Of a DNA stretch of 64,000 nt, positions 17,793-26,498 are shown in pieces. The translations under genes were made by a program, and so were the position numbers. The DNA is from Shewanella seohaensis (GTDB taxonomy: Bacteria; Pseudomonadota; Gammaproteobacteria; Enterobacterales; Shewanellaceae). Where the stretch lies: positions 1,612,001 to 1,676,000 of the forward strand of contig NZ_CP104900.1 in assembly GCF_025449215.1 (NCBI RefSeq), read 5' to 3'. Each line of letters opens with the position of its first letter. The stretch's first letter is position 1. The notes beneath the pieces were generated by a model. It was not told the origin of the DNA. It did not search any database and saw only the letters and a program-made list of their open reading frames with translations.

Positions 17793-18407
17793 TTACATAC
17801 CGTAGCAGTATTCCTGCTGCTTGGGGTAGGGTTGATGAATATGGCGTTGGCGTATCGGCGCTAAGGCTTGGGCGTATTGATGCAACATAAATAAGCTATA
17901 TTGCACTCTTTCCCTGAGGTTGATATCCCGTGTGCCTTGGGGTGTAGCGTTGAGTACATTCTCGACATTACGGATGATCAAATGGTCGGGAATGGGCACC
18001 AATTTATTGTTTTTGAGTGCATTCATTTTGACTTCCACAATGGGGTAAGCTCCGCTAATGCCGCTACAAACTGAAATCAGCAACACTGGCTTATGGGCGG
18101 TTTCCTGACGGCTACACATCAATAGGAAGTTTTTAAGCAGTGGCGATGCCATTCCACCCCATTCGGGCGTAATCAAAACGAGGGCATCCGCGGCATCGAC
18201 TTTTCGCTCAATCTCAGGCCAATGTTCGCCCTTGTTGTCCTCTTCACCGTCCCAAAAAGGCAGATTGAACTGGCAAAGTTCTAAGTGATGGATAGCGTCG
18301 TAACCGACACTGTGGGGCGATAAAAAACTGGTTTCGGCTATGTATTTCGCGACTTTAGCGCTTTGCGAGTTGGCTCTTTGACTGGTGCTGATGATGAGTA
18401 AGTTCAT
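17793..18407 (-). CDS. NADPH-dependent FMN reductase family flavoprotein
   Basis: A 204-residue flavodoxin-like protein. The FMN phosphate loop is visible as IISTSQRANSQSAKVAKYI at the amino end, and the family motif LVLITPEWGGMASPLLKNFL sits near the middle. These proteins reduce FMN or quinones/azo compounds with NAD(P)H. It is the first gene of a leftward pair with the VOC gene and is divergent from the Cys-rich HTH regulator gene, which may control it. Confidence 0.85.
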   Translation of the reverse strand: MNLLIISTSQRANSQSAKVAKYIAETSFLSPHSVGYDAIHHLELCQFNLPFWDGEEDNKGEHWPEIERKVDAADALVLITPEWGGMASPLLKNFLLMCSRQETAHKPVLLISVCSGISGAYPIVEVKMNALKNNKLVPIPDHLIIRNVENVLNATPQGTRDINLRERVQYSLFMLHQYAQALAPIRQRHIHQPYPKQQEYCYGM

Positions 18408-18474
18408 TATGTAAACCTATTTGTTTATAAATTATTTATAAGGTAATTACTTTATTTAATCTTGTAAAGGATAA

Positions 18475-18498
18475 AATAAATAAAAAACTTTATTTATT
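18475..18498. promoter_or_regulatory. inverted repeat in the divergent flavin reductase / HTH regulator promoter region
   Basis: A perfect eight-base inverted repeat AATAAATA / TATTTATT with an eight-base spacer lies in the 146-base gap between the two divergent genes. It is a plausible operator for the adjacent HTH regulator, but such AT-only repeats can arise by chance. Confidence 0.4.
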
Positions 18499-18553
18499 CT
18501 GTTAAAAGGTGGGCGATTAAGGGATAATCCGAGGCGAAGAGCGGAGAGCGCAT

Positions 18554-19174
18554 ATGAAAACCACTGATAAGATTATTCAATTACTCAAGCTGCACGGTCC
18601 TTTAACGGCAAAGACCCTAGCGGAAGAACTGGCCCTGACCACTATGGGCGTCCGGCAGCATTTGCAGGCCTTAGAGGATGCGGGTGATGTTGATATTGAA
18701 GATAGAGTCGAAGGCCGTGGACGCCCAACCCGATATTGGGGATTAACCGAGCAGAGTCGCAGTCACTTTGCCGACCGCCACAGTGAGCTTAGTTTGCAAT
18801 TAATTGATTCTGTTAAAATGATATTTGGCGATCAAGGCCTAGATAAACTGATCGAGCATAGGGAGCAAACGGCCATGCAGCAGTATCGCAGTGCGATGCT
18901 CGGCATGACGGATATTGCAAGTCGTCTAACGAAACTGGTGGAGCTGCGTACCCTCGAGGGCTATATGGCGACGCACGAACAAGCCGATGGCGTTTTCTGG
19001 TTGCTTGAGAATCACTGCCCAATTTGCAGTGCAGCGACTAAGTGCCAAAACTTTTGCCGCTCCGAACTGCAACAGTTCCAGCAATTATTTGCCGATATCG
19101 CCATTGTAAGCCGTGAAGAGCATATCATCGACGGTGCTCGTCGCTGTGCCTATCGCATTGCGCCTTTATCTTAG
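18554..19174 (+). CDS. DeoR/ArsR-fold transcriptional regulator with a Cys-rich C-terminus (SufR-like)
   Basis: A 206-residue regulator. Residues about 5-70 form a winged helix (DKIIQLLKLHGPLTAKTLAE, then TTMGVRQHLQALEDAG and the wing GRGRPTRYWGLT). The C-terminal domain contains CPIC-x5-C-x3-C (residues about 155-167) and a later RRCAYRI, a cysteine set like that of Fe-S or metal-sensing SufR-type regulators. It is divergent from the flavin reductase/VOC genes and lies just before an rsuA-like gene. A redox or iron-sulfur sensing role is inferred from the cysteines. Confidence 0.82.
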   Translation: MKTTDKIIQLLKLHGPLTAKTLAEELALTTMGVRQHLQALEDAGDVDIEDRVEGRGRPTRYWGLTEQSRSHFADRHSELSLQLIDSVKMIFGDQGLDKLIEHREQTAMQQYRSAMLGMTDIASRLTKLVELRTLEGYMATHEQADGVFWLLENHCPICSAATKCQNFCRSELQQFQQLFADIAIVSREEHIIDGARRCAYRIAPLS

Positions 19175-19188
19175 AGTTGGGTGGTGTG

Positions 19189-19913
19189 ATGCAATCAAAA
19201 CGTGGTCGTCTCGATAGATACCTTGCTGTTAAGTTACAAATTCACCGTAAAGCCGTGCGAGAACTCTTGCTGGCGGAGCGAGTGTATGTGGATGGTGCGC
19301 CTGCGAAAGCGCTCGATCTGCTGGTGGATGAATTTTCCCACATTGTGTTTGATGGGCAAGTCTTACAGGCCAACCAGCCAGTGTATTTGATGTTGCATAA
19401 GCCCGTTGGCGTGGTAAGTGCTACCAAAGACAAAGAGCATCGCACTGTGATTGATTTGCTCGATTGCGATACTCGCCATGAGCTGCATATAGCAGGGCGG
19501 TTAGATTTAAACTCTTCGGGCTTATTGCTGCTAACCAATGATAGCCGTTGGTCCGAGGCGCTCATGTCGCCTGAGCAAAAAGTGGATAAAATGTATCGGG
19601 TGACTCTGGCAAATCCTTTGAGCGAAGACTATATCGCGGCATTCGCGCAGGGCATGTATTTTGGCTTTGAAGATATCACCACTCAGCCAGCACAGCTTGT
19701 TATCCTCGCCCCCATGTGGCAGAGGTGACCTTAAGAGAAGGAAAGTATCATCAAATCAAACGGATGTTTGGTCGTTTCCGTAATCCAGTGGTGGGATTGC
19801 ATCGCCTTTCTATCGGTGAGATTACCTTGGATGAAGCCTTAAAGCCGGGCGAGAGTCGTATGTTGACAGCAGAGGAGGTAGATTCTATCTATCTTGCAGG
19901 GACGTCAGCTTAA
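19189..19913 (+). pseudogene. rsuA: RsuA-family rRNA pseudouridine synthase, frameshifted
   Basis: The first part starts at ATG 19189 with an S4-like domain (RGRLDRYLAVKLQIHRKAVR), then the catalytic core motif AGRLDLNSSGLLLLTNDS containing the essential Asp. The frame breaks after LVILAP at the five-C run 19709-19713. The rest, VAEVTLREGKYHQIKRMFGR to stop 19911-19913, is in another frame. Adding one C gives HVAEVTLREG and a whole protein of about 241 residues, the RsuA length. Wild-type function would be pseudouridylation of 16S rRNA (position 516 in E. coli); the exact paralogue is not certain. Confidence 0.82.
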
Positions 19914-19936
19914 CTCAGTACTTATGGAATAAGTTT

Positions 19937-19966
19937 AAGCCACCTTACCTTGCGGGAAGATGGCTT
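19937..19966. terminator. hairpin between the convergent rsuA and hmp genes
   Basis: An imperfect inverted repeat (AAGCCACCTTACC paired to GGGAAGATGGCTT, TTGC loop) sits in the 97-base convergent gap. There is no strong T-run, so its strength as a terminator is uncertain. Confidence 0.45.
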
Positions 19967-20010
19967 CATGCTTTCGTTATCTTTCGAAGATGGATAACAA
20001 AGTTGCAGCT

Positions 20011-21203
20011 TTAGAGTTCGGCATGGGGGCCAAAGACTTCATAGTGCATTTGCTCGCTAGGTACACCAAGGGCGAGTAATTGCTGCTTGATCGAGGCCAT
20101 AAAGCCAATGGGGCCACAGAAATAGTAATGTGCGTTGGTAACGATTTTATCGGCGACTGAGGTTAAGTTCATCGTTCCTTTGAAATCATAATCTTGGCCT
20201 AAAATGTCAGTTGCTTTCGGCTCGCGGTACCACACATGGCTGACAAGATTAGCGTGTTGAGCGAGTTTAGTGTTAATCGCCGCTTTAAACCCATGTACGT
20301 CACCATGTTCGCAAGCGTGCAACCAAGTCACTGTGCTTGGGTGTTTTAGTTTTAGTAGCTGATTCAACATGCTCTTCATTGGCGTTTGTCCAACACCCGC
20401 CGAAATTAACACTACAGGTGTCTCTGGCTGAGCGGTTAGGGTGAAGTCTCCTGCTGGTGGCATAACAGCAAGGATATCGCCCACCTTTAACTCATCGTGA
20501 AGCAGGTTCGACACTTGGCCATTAGGCTCACGTTTTACACTAATGCGGTAGCTTTTCCCGTTAGGTGCGTCGGACAGCGAATACTGGCGAATCTCATCGA
20601 AATCGAGCTTAGGATGTTGCAGCTTAATGCTGAGGTATTGTCCTGGGATAAAATCTTTTACCGCTTGCCGATCGACTGGCGCTAATACGAACGAGGTAAT
20701 CACGGCCGACTCGGCTGTTTTCTCACGAATAACAAACTCACGTTCACCTGACCAACCGCCATCTTGCTCTGCGCTTTCTTGGTAGATCTGCGCTTCGCGC
20801 TGGATAAAAATATTGGCTAAAAACTGATAAGCATCGCCCCATGCGGTGAGCACTTCTTCGGTAACCGCCTCTCCCCCAGCTCTTTTAGCGTGGCCAGTAG
20901 ATGACCGCCGACGATGGCATATTGTTCTGGCTGAATTAAAAATCCTGTGTGCTTTTGGGCAATGCGCTCGACGGCCGTACCTAATGCACCTAGGTTATCG
21001 ATGTTCTTCGCATAGGCTGCAACTGCATTAAATAAGGCTACAGGTTGACCGCCAGAATGTTGATGAGCCAAGTTAAATACATCTTTTAACTCAGGATTAT
21101 GGGCAAACATCCGTTGGTAAAAATGCTGGGTGAGTGCAGGACCTGCTGACTCGAGAAGGGGAATAGTGCTCTTAATAATCTGGATGGTACGGCTATCCAA
21201 CAT
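20011..21203 (-). pseudogene. hmp: flavohemoglobin nitric oxide dioxygenase Hmp, frameshifted
   Basis: The globin domain starts at ATG 21203 and has the proximal haem histidine at residue 85 ([14 protein letters not shown]). It leaves frame after LKELGE. The reductase part (FAD motif IRQYSLSDAPN, NAD-binding loop VVLISAGVGQTPMKSML, C-terminal YEVFGPHAEL) is in another frame. One base added at the five-C run 20873-20877 gives [20 protein letters not shown] and a protein of 397 residues, the Hmp length. Hmp turns NO and O2 into nitrate using NAD(P)H. An NsrR-like operator lies just upstream. Confidence 0.88.
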
Positions 21204-21214
21204 AGTGAATCCTT

Positions 21215-21237
21215 AACATGCTTTATTTATGAATGTT
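21215..21237 (-). promoter_or_regulatory. NsrR-like operator upstream of hmp
   Basis: A 23-base interrupted palindrome, AACATTCATAA-A-TAAAGCATGTT on the coding strand, placed twelve bases before the hmp start codon. It fits the 11-1-11 NsrR consensus (AANATGCATTT-N-AAATGCATNTT) at roughly 17 of 22 positions. NsrR is the NO-sensing Fe-S repressor of hmp in many gammaproteobacteria. The match is by eye. Confidence 0.65.
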
Positions 21238-21346
21238 ATTCAAGTTTAAAGATTCATTTGATTTGGATCAATAAAAATCATAGTAAAAACTGTTAGACGG
21301 AATGTCATCTAAAGATAAAAAGTCAGCAGAATAATCAGCAAAGAGA

Positions 21347-21369
21347 CTGGCACAGCAGGCCTGTGCCAG
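21347..21369 (-). terminator. hairpin downstream of the chemoreceptor gene
   Basis: A perfect nine-base-pair stem CTGGCACAG/CTGTGCCAG with a five-base loop, ten bases after the chemoreceptor stop on the minus strand. The following T content is modest, so termination efficiency is uncertain. Confidence 0.55.
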
Positions 21370-21378
21370 CGATATGAA

Positions 21379-23004
21379 CTAGAGCCTGAATGCACTCACC
21401 TGATTACGCATACTGTTGGCAAGCTTGGTTAGATTGATCACCGACTCACTCAGCTCTAAGGCCGAATTAGTGGAGTGTTCGGCAATATCGCTAATGGCAA
21501 TAATGCTACGGTTGATGCTCTCGGCCACACTACTTTGCTCCTCGGCAGCCGTGGCGATATGGGTATTCAATTCAGTGATATTGTCGACGGATGCGACAAT
21601 CTCTTTCAGTGCTTGGCCTGCCTGATTCGCCTTGTCGTTGGCATCATCAACTTGATTAATCCCTACTTCCATCGCATTCACCGCTTCTTTAACCCCTTGT
21701 TGCAGAGTGGCGATCATCGCTTCAATCTCTTGGGTCGATTTTTGGGTGCGCTGTGCCAATGTCCGGACTTCGTCGGCTACGACGGCAAAGCCTCTACCTT
21801 GTTCTCCGGCGCGGGCCGCTTCAATCGCCGCATTTAATGCCAGTAGATTGGTTTGTTCGGCAATGCTTTTGATCACATCTAATACTCGGCCGATGTTTTG
21901 ACTTTCATTGGATAAAAAGCCAATCACTTGCGCCGTTTTTTGAATTTGCTCAGAAAGTTGCGACATGCTGGTAATGGACTGCATCACAATGTGATTACCA
22001 TTGGCGGCGTAATTATCGGCATCCTTAGCTGAATCCGCTGCCGCTGCGGCGCTTTGAGCCACCTCGGCAACCGTGGCCGTCATCTCATTCATGGCGGTGG
22101 CGGTTTGTTCGGTTTCAGCCTGTTGCTGCTGCATTCGTTTGTTGGTTTCTTGGGTAAAGCTACCAAGCTCTGTGGCCGAGCTATTCACAGTATTTGCCGC
22201 CTCAGCGATGGAGTGCAAAATTCCCCGTAAATGTTCAATAACCTGAGTGAGGCTAGTGGAGATCTGTCCGAGTTCATCATCGTTGAAGGTTTTAAACTTC
22301 ACAGTGAGATCCGAGTCTTGCCGAATGATTTTCAGGTTTTGAACTATATCGCGAATAGGATTCATCACACTGCGATTGACCCAAAGTCCAATCACTATGC
22401 TGATCAGCATTGCCATCCCTGCGAGAATAATAAATATGGAAATGGATGATTGATAGATACTTTTTACGCTATCTCTTTCTTGCCCAGCGATCTTAATTTG
22501 CAGGTCAATCAGTTCGGAAACTTTACCGCTGATAGGGTCGATGGCGTTATATAAAGGCAGTATTTTGTCATTGAGTTTATGGACAACATCCCCATTAAAG
22601 CCCCTGAGGTAAGTGATTAATTGCTCTATCTGATCGTTGGCAGGAATAAATAAGCGTTCGGCTTGCTGGGCGAGTTGAGACTCTTCTTTGGTCAGCTCAG
22701 TGGCGAGATACTTTTGCCAGCGTTGATTGACGGTAGATTTGGCACTGCTAAGGGCATCAATGGCCTGTGAAGCACTAAACCCGCCCGCATTAGCCTTGTT
22801 TGCCGCATCAATTACATCCACGGCATATTTGTCGGCAATGACTTTAAGATCATCAAGGGGGACGACGCGGTCGTTATAGATACGTTCGACGCCATATTCG
22901 ATTTTTCCCATCATGTTGATAGCGATAAAACCGATAGTGAGCAGCATGACAAGTGGCACGAGAATGCCAATAAACATCTTTTGTTTTATTTGTAGACCAT
23001 TCAT
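21379..23004 (-). CDS. methyl-accepting chemotaxis protein
   Basis: A 541-residue transmembrane chemoreceptor. There is an N-terminal helix (MFIGILVPLVMLLTIGFIAI), a periplasmic four-helix-type sensor domain of about 150 residues, and a second helix (IFIILAGMAMLISIVIGLWV). A HAMP domain (NPIRDIVQNLKIIRQDSDLT) and a long signalling coiled coil follow. The hairpin tip reads IAEQTNLLALNAAIEAARAG, the conserved CheA/CheW-binding site. There is no C-terminal receptor-methylation pentapeptide. The ligand is unknown. It is transcribed alone. Confidence 0.95.
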   Translation of the reverse strand: MNGLQIKQKMFIGILVPLVMLLTIGFIAINMMGKIEYGVERIYNDRVVPLDDLKVIADKYAVDVIDAANKANAGGFSASQAIDALSSAKSTVNQRWQKYLATELTKEESQLAQQAERLFIPANDQIEQLITYLRGFNGDVVHKLNDKILPLYNAIDPISGKVSELIDLQIKIAGQERDSVKSIYQSSISIFIILAGMAMLISIVIGLWVNRSVMNPIRDIVQNLKIIRQDSDLTVKFKTFNDDELGQISTSLTQVIEHLRGILHSIAEAANTVNSSATELGSFTQETNKRMQQQQAETEQTATAMNEMTATVAEVAQSAAAAADSAKDADNYAANGNHIVMQSITSMSQLSEQIQKTAQVIGFLSNESQNIGRVLDVIKSIAEQTNLLALNAAIEAARAGEQGRGFAVVADEVRTLAQRTQKSTQEIEAMIATLQQGVKEAVNAMEVGINQVDDANDKANQAGQALKEIVASVDNITELNTHIATAAEEQSSVAESINRSIIAISDIAEHSTNSALELSESVINLTKLANSMRNQVSAFRL

Positions 23005-23135
23005 ATGGATTTCCTCGGTGAAACAAGGGAGTCCTTTAGGCAGAGCTCGAGCTGTCCCTATGATGAGTCTGTATGAATAGTTATAGCAAATTTAAGGAAG
23101 GTGATAAGTTACTTAAGGAAATTTAATCGCAGATA

Positions 23136-23161
23136 CAAAAAAACCTCGCTAAGCGAGGTTT
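23136..23161 (-). terminator. rho-independent terminator of the tRNA cluster
   Basis: A stem AAACCTCGCT/AGCGAGGTTT with a tiny loop at 23151, followed on the minus strand by a run of seven T. It lies directly after the last tRNA-Leu. Confidence 0.88.
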
Positions 23162-23167
23162 AAATGT

Positions 23168-23254
23168 TGGTACAGATGAGAGGACTTGAACCTCCACGCC
23201 CGCAAGGGCACTAGCACCTGAAGCTAGCGTGTCTACCAATTCCACCACATCTGC
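23168..23254 (-). tRNA. tRNA-Leu (CAG), copy 1
   Basis: An 87-base class II tRNA with a long variable arm (TGCCCTTGCGGGCG region). The anticodon loop is TTCAGGT, so the anticodon is CAG, reading CUG codons. The 3' CCA is encoded. It is identical to the neighbouring copy except for one acceptor-stem base pair (A-T here). Confidence 0.96.
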
Positions 23255-23298
23255 ATTGGTATCCGACATTGTGTCGAATTTTAATTTGAATCGCAATT

Positions 23299-23385
23299 TG
23301 GTACAGGTGAGAGGACTTGAACCTCCACGCCCGCAAGGGCACTAGCACCTGAAGCTAGCGTGTCTACCAATTCCACCACACCTGC
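23299..23385 (-). tRNA. tRNA-Leu (CAG), copy 2
   Basis: An 87-base class II tRNA with anticodon CAG and encoded CCA. It differs from copy 1 only at the fifth acceptor pair (G-C here, A-T there), a compensated change that keeps the stem. It is transcribed after tRNA-Phe and before copy 1. Confidence 0.96.
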
Positions 23386-23440
23386 ACTGTACTTTATTGC
23401 GATTCTTTAACACTGGTCGCTAAGGCAACCAATTTAAAGA

Positions 23441-23516
23441 TGGTGCCCGAACCCGGAATCGAACCAGGGACACGAGGATTTTCAATCCTCTGCTCTACCG
23501 ACTGAGCTATTCGGGC
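23441..23516 (-). tRNA. tRNA-Phe (GAA)
   Basis: A 76-base cloverleaf with acceptor stem GCCCGAA/TTCGGGC, D-arm AGCTCAGTCGGTAGAGC, anticodon loop TTGAAAA (anticodon GAA) and T-loop GGTTCGATTCC. The CCA is encoded. It is the first gene of the leftward Phe-Leu-Leu cluster. Confidence 0.97.
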
Positions 23517-23733
23517 GACGGGCGCAATTTAAAGGCTTTTCGGCTTTTGAGTCAACTGATTTTTACGAAATAATGTAAAAAGTGGTGCGGTTGGATAAGT
23601 TTTACTCGAATAGCGTATTTATTGGCTCTTACCCAGATGAAAAGGAACTTGGCGCGCTGTAGAACCTAAAAGGGAAGGAGCGTGAAACGCCGAACAAAGG
23701 AAAAAAATGCCCCTTATAAAGGGGCATTTACGC

Positions 23734-24495
23734 TTAGTTCGATAAGATTTCGTTGTTTGGGAAGTTAGCTTGCATTACCATGAGCACGTTTTGCTTCAGT
23801 TGGTTCTGACCTAACTCGCCATAAGCTTCTGCCATAATCTCCAGTGCACGTTCCGTTGAAGGAGTGCCGGGATATGTTTCCAACACAGATTGAGCACGAA
23901 CGGCCGCAGCACTCCAAGCGTTCATTTTGATATAATACTCAGCAACTTGAATGGAATATTTTGCTAAACGGTTTTTCAGCGACAACATGCGTTTTTGCGC
24001 ATCGGCAGCATATTTGCTGTTGGGATAGGTTTTGATTAAACGATCAAAATCCTTAAAGGCATCTTGGGCATTTTTAGGATCGCGATCGGTTCTATCGATA
24101 TTCAACATATCGTGGAACAGATAGCTGTCCGCCTGCATATTGACGAGTCCACGCATATAGTAGACATAGTCGATATTCGGATGGGTTGGGTTTAAACGGA
24201 TGAATCTGTCAATGTTGGCAATGCCAGAGGCAACATCGTCCATTTTGTAATAGGCATAAATCAGATCTAACTGAACCTGAGTTTTATGTGGTCCGAAGGG
24301 AAAGCGTGAGTCTAACGCTTCCAATGAACGGACGGCTTTAGAGTAATTGCCAAGTTCCATGGAGGTTCTTGCCTGAGAATAGAGCACATCAGGTGAGGTT
24401 TTGGCGGCAATATCGTTATCTTCAGGACTGCTGCTACAGGCTGATAACGCTAGCGAAAATAGGACTAAGGTTAAGCCTTTGGAGAATTTATACAT
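23734..24495 (-). CDS. bamD: outer membrane assembly lipoprotein BamD
   Basis: A 253-residue essential lipoprotein of the BAM complex, which inserts beta-barrel proteins. The start ATG 24495 gives a lipoprotein signal ending LFSLALSACSSS; upstream in-frame codons to 24582 are not needed. The mature protein shows the TPR-like helices of BamD (ARTSMELGNYSKAVRSLEAL, FPFGPHKTQVQLDLIYAYYK, YYMRGLVNMQADSY). It is divergent from rluD, the usual order in gammaproteobacteria. Confidence 0.95.
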   Translation of the reverse strand: MYKFSKGLTLVLFSLALSACSSSPEDNDIAAKTSPDVLYSQARTSMELGNYSKAVRSLEALDSRFPFGPHKTQVQLDLIYAYYKMDDVASGIANIDRFIRLNPTHPNIDYVYYMRGLVNMQADSYLFHDMLNIDRTDRDPKNAQDAFKDFDRLIKTYPNSKYAADAQKRMLSLKNRLAKYSIQVAEYYIKMNAWSAAAVRAQSVLETYPGTPSTERALEIMAEAYGELGQNQLKQNVLMVMQANFPNNEILSN

Positions 24496-24617
24496 ACTTG
24501 AATTCAATTCTTTATAAGTTGTAGTTAAGAATTTTTCCATTTCACGATAAAATAGAAAGCATTCGATTGTAACAGATAGCACACATTTTTTGACCCCAAA
24601 ATGGGGATACGGTTCCT

Positions 24618-25589
24618 ATGACACAAGAGATTAATCTAAAAAGCGAGATTTCGGCAACACAAACTGGCCTGAGATTGGATCAAGCACTGGCTGAGTTGTT
24701 CCCAGATTACTCGCGCACGCGCATCAAGGAATGGATCCTATCTGATGCAGTCTATGTTGATGGCGTGATGGTGAATAAGCCGCGCGAAAAGGTATTCGAG
24801 CTGCAGCGCATTGAAATTAATGCCACGCTCGAAGAAGAAGTGCATGCGGCCGCACAAGCCATTGAGCTGGATATTGTCTATGAAGACGATGATATCTTAG
24901 TGATCAATAAACAAGCGGGCTTAGTCGTTCACCCCGGTGCAGGCAATGCCGATGGCACTTTGATGAACGCGCTGCTGCACCATTGCCCGAATATCGAGCA
25001 CGTTCCACGTGCGGGTATTGTGCATCGTTTGGATAAAGACACCACAGGTTTGATGGTGGTAGCCAAAACGGTTGAAGCGCAAACCCATTTAGTGGCCGCA
25101 CTGCAAGCCCGTGAAATCACCCGTGAGTATGAGGCGATTGTCCTCGGCACTATGACGGCGGGCGGTACAGTCGATGAGCCTATTGGTCGTCATCCGACAA
25201 AACGTACCCATATGGCGGTGCATCATTCGGGTAAACCCGCAGTGACTCACTACCGGGTAGCGGAAAAATTTCGTAATCACACCCGTTTAAGATTGCGTTT
25301 AGAATCGGGCCGTACTCACCAAATCCGTGTGCATATGGCATATATTGGCCATGTCTTGGTAGGCGATCCTGTTTATGGCGGCCGTCCAAAACCACCCAAG
25401 GCGGCGAGTCCTGAGTTTTTTGAGATCCTGAAAAACTTTAAACGCCAAGCACTGCATGCGGTGCGTTTGGAGTTAGCGCATCCTGTGACTTGTGAAATCA
25501 TGAGCTGGACCGCGCCTATCCCTGAAGATATGGTGATTCTGACTAAAGCGCTGCGTCAAGACACCTTAGAACACCCAGTCGAGTACTAA
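24618..25589 (+). CDS. rluD: 23S rRNA pseudouridine synthase RluD
   Basis: A 323-residue synthase making pseudouridines 1911, 1915 and 1917 in helix 69 of 23S rRNA (E. coli numbering). An N-terminal S4 domain (GLRLDQALAELFPDYSRTRI) is followed by the catalytic motif GIVHRLDKDTTGLMVVAKT with the active Asp, and RLRLESGRTHQIRVHMAYIG near the C-terminus. It forms an operon with pgeF (three-base gap). Confidence 0.96.
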   Translation: MTQEINLKSEISATQTGLRLDQALAELFPDYSRTRIKEWILSDAVYVDGVMVNKPREKVFELQRIEINATLEEEVHAAAQAIELDIVYEDDDILVINKQAGLVVHPGAGNADGTLMNALLHHCPNIEHVPRAGIVHRLDKDTTGLMVVAKTVEAQTHLVAALQAREITREYEAIVLGTMTAGGTVDEPIGRHPTKRTHMAVHHSGKPAVTHYRVAEKFRNHTRLRLRLESGRTHQIRVHMAYIGHVLVGDPVYGGRPKPPKAASPEFFEILKNFKRQALHAVRLELAHPVTCEIMSWTAPIPEDMVILTKALRQDTLEHPVEY

Positions 25590-25592
25590 GCT

Positions 25593-26381
25593 ATGCTGCT
25601 CCACGATTGGCCTGTACCGGATAATGTGGCAATTGCGATGACTGACCGCCACGGCGGTGTGAGTCTCGCGCCCTACGATAGCCTGAACTTAGGGCTGCAT
25701 GTGGGGGATGCGCCGCAGCAGGTATTGGCTAATCGTGGCATGTTGGCGAAACAGTTAGGGCTTGCGACTGAGCCTGTGTGGTTGGAGCAAGTCCATGGCA
25801 CTCAGGTGGTTGATTTGGCGGATATCGCCCCAATTAATCTTGCCCAAGAAGCTCAATCTAAGAGTGTGGCCGGGCAAGATGCGCCACCTTTGGTGGCCGA
25901 TGCCAGCTATACCGACCTCGCAGGACGTGTGTGTGTGGTGATGACCGCCGATTGTTTGCCAGTACTTCTGTGTAACCAACAAGGTACTGAGGTCGCCGCT
26001 GCCCATGCCGGCTGGCGCGGACTCTGTGATGGAGTGATTGAGGCGAGTGTGGCTAAGTTTACCTCTAAGCCAAGCGAGCTGATTGCCTATCTAGGGCCTG
26101 CCATTGGGCCCGAAACCTTTGAGGTTGGCGCCGAGGTGCGTGCTGCTTTTATGGCAACAGATCCAAACGCTGCAAACTGCTTCGTCGCTCAATGTCAGGC
26201 AACTAAGCCTGACAAATACCTTGCCGATATTATCGGATTAGCCAAATTGCGCTTAAAGAAACTGGGTATTACCCAGGTCTACAGCGCCGATATTTGTACA
26301 GTCTCTAGCCCTGATTATTTCTCTTATCGCCGCGATAAAATCACTGGCCGCATGGCTTCATTGATCTGGCTTAAGTCTTAG
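25593..26381 (+). CDS. pgeF: peptidoglycan editing factor PgeF (YfiH, laccase domain)
   Basis: A 262-residue protein of the YfiH/DUF152 family. Conserved metal-site motifs are present: WLEQVHGTQVVDL, VMTADCLPVLLCN, AAHAGWRGLCDGVIEA and FSYRRDKITGRMASLIWL. The family removes wrongly incorporated serine from peptidoglycan precursors in E. coli, and was earlier described as a polyphenol oxidase. It lies between rluD and clpB, as in other gammaproteobacteria. Confidence 0.93.
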   Translation: MLLHDWPVPDNVAIAMTDRHGGVSLAPYDSLNLGLHVGDAPQQVLANRGMLAKQLGLATEPVWLEQVHGTQVVDLADIAPINLAQEAQSKSVAGQDAPPLVADASYTDLAGRVCVVMTADCLPVLLCNQQGTEVAAAHAGWRGLCDGVIEASVAKFTSKPSELIAYLGPAIGPETFEVGAEVRAAFMATDPNAANCFVAQCQATKPDKYLADIIGLAKLRLKKLGITQVYSADICTVSSPDYFSYRRDKITGRMASLIWLKS

Positions 26382-26422
26382 GTTTATTCCCCTACAATTT
26401 GTATTAATTTCCCGCCGTCTTG

Positions 26423-26448
26423 CTTGAAATCGGTTAAATAGCCCCCAT
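26423..26448 (+). promoter_or_regulatory. sigma-32 heat-shock promoter of clpB
   Basis: CTTGAAA at 26423-26429 and CCCCAT at 26443-26448 with a 13-base spacer match the RpoH consensus (CTTGAAA, 11-16 bases, CCCCATnT) almost exactly. The site lies about 50 bases before the clpB start. Confidence 0.9.
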
Positions 26449-26498
26449 CTTTTAACTAACAAAATGTTATACCTAATTTGTGAGTTTTAGGAGGCTGT

